From assembly GCA_028285205.1 (NCBI GenBank), contig JANQQA010000141.1, positions 1-33,276 of the forward strand: a stretch of DNA of 33,276 nucleotides, given 5' to 3'. Origin of the DNA: Bythopirellula sp. (GTDB lineage: Bacteria > Planctomycetota > Planctomycetia > Pirellulales > Lacipirellulaceae). Positions 32,840-33,276 of the stretch are shown piece by piece; position 1 is the stretch's first letter, and each line of letters starts with the position of its first letter. Below the pieces are notes generated by a model. It had not been told where the DNA came from, did no database searches, and saw only the letters and a list, made by a program, of their open reading frames with translations. Position numbers and translations under genes: made by a program.

Positions 32840-33276
32840 ATGGACCCACTCGCTAGATCAAGCTTGCGGAGGCGGTACCTGCAACTTGTACCGCTGTTGG
32901 CGCTACTCCTGCACGCGGGCTGTCAGTCGGGAGCCTATCAGGCGGCAAATCTGCCGATCGAATTCCGGACACAGCCGACGAAGCAAACTGCGCAGGTCAA
33001 TTTCTCCCATGTAGCCGCGCCAGGTGAGGGTGCGAATATGCTCTCGCCCGGCGACCTCCTTGAGGTGACGGTCGCATCGGGGAGGTCAGAGGAAACCGTG
33101 CAGCCGACGTTACTTCGCGTCGGTGACGATGGTTCGGTCGACGTGCCAATTGTTGGGCCGGTACCCGTTGCCGGGCTCGAGCCCTATCGGGCGAGTCAGA
33201 ACATTTCCAACCTCGCGATCCAACGCGGCATGTACCGTCATCCGTCGGTAACGGTCGAGATCAAATCGAAGGCCAT
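32840..33276 (+). CDS. wza: Polysaccharide export outer-membrane lipoprotein (Wza-type), 5' part
   Basis: The frame starts at ATG 32840 and stays open to the right edge, so about 145 codons are seen and the gene is truncated by the window. The N-terminus is a lipoprotein signal: basic MDPLARSSLRRR, a hydrophobic run to 27 and lipobox LLHAGC with Cys28. Then comes MLSPGDLLEVTVASG and LLRVGDDGSVDVPIVGPV PVAGL, the poly-export (PF02563) domain with its LxPGDxLxV and R-V-x-x-D-G-x-V-x-x-P pattern. It is followed by ASQNISNLAIQRGMYRHPSVTVEIK. It would form the outer-membrane exit channel for the polymer made by the preceding genes. No Shine-Dalgarno is visible. Symbol by role only. Confidence 0.88.
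   Translation, partial: MDPLARSSLRRRYLQLVPLLALLLHAGCQSGAYQAANLPIEFRTQPTKQTAQVNFSHVAAPGEGANMLSPGDLLEVTVASGRSEETVQPTLLRVGDDGSVDVPIVGPVPVAGLEPYRASQNISNLAIQRGMYRHPSVTVEIKSKA

Noticed and set aside
32670-33014. Plus-strand frame before and across the Wza-like start
   Set aside because: It overlaps the Wza-like gene in another frame; the Wza-like frame has a lipobox and an export domain.

Overview
This window looks like a planctomycete chromosome segment, most likely from the Pirellulales/Pirellulaceae side. The lineage call rests on three DUF1559 type-II-prepilin-like proteins ([17 protein letters not shown]-termini), a secreted enzyme with a dockerin-like segment and a PEP-CTERM tail, a giant surface protease whose N-terminus has a QLEEKIVMSADPL motif like the LEPR-type N-termini of planctomycete surface proteins, a transthyretin-like lipoprotein of the planctomycete kind, and a membrane-anchored Ser/Thr kinase. 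No rRNA, tRNA or other marker gene is present, so lineage is inference.

Layout. 1-5 kb: the 3' end of an AlkD-like DNA alkylation repair gene, a membrane-anchored HEAT-like protein, a YdjM-like membrane hydrolase (minus) and a six-TM sensor Ser/Thr kinase (minus). 5.1-7.7 kb: a divergent pair of nucleotide-sugar genes, a WbpA/TviB-type UDP-HexNAc 6-dehydrogenase and a WbpP/TviC-type 4-epimerase. 7.9-15 kb: exported or surface proteins: DUF1559, metallophosphatase with dockerin and PEP-CTERM, a small degenerate kinase-like protein, an Asp-box sialidase-like protein, DUF1559, then a lipoprotein and a DUF1559 on the minus strand. 15.1-16.2 kb: about 1 kb with only decayed-looking coding traces. 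16.2-19.7 kb: a subtilase with a His-rich N-terminal region and ten tandem 46-residue repeats. 19.7-32.6 kb: a divergent exopolysaccharide locus. Its minus-strand arm is methyltransferase, initiating sugar-phosphate transferase, aldo/keto reductase, and the E1 alpha and beta subunits of a 2-oxoacid dehydrogenase. Its plus-strand arm is WbpB-, WbpD- and WbpE-like enzymes, a GT4 glycosyltransferase, a Wzx-like flippase, a Wzy-like polymerase and a second GT4. 32.8 kb to the end: the start of a Wza-type polysaccharide export lipoprotein that runs off the right edge.

How it fits together. WbpA + WbpB + WbpE + WbpD homologues would be expected to convert UDP-GlcNAc to UDP-2,3-diacetamido-2,3-dideoxy-glucuronic acid, an acidic sugar. 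The sugar transferase would start a lipid-linked repeat unit, two GT4 enzymes would extend it, and Wzx, Wzy and Wza would flip, polymerise and export it. The unusual parts are an E1 alpha/beta pair with no visible E2/E3 inside the glycan operon, and an exported protease, phosphoesterase and sialidase-like protein lying between the two halves of the sugar pathway. Three starts are non-ATG (TTG at 7952 and 31570, GTG at 24267). Shine-Dalgarno sequences are clear for some genes and absent for many others.
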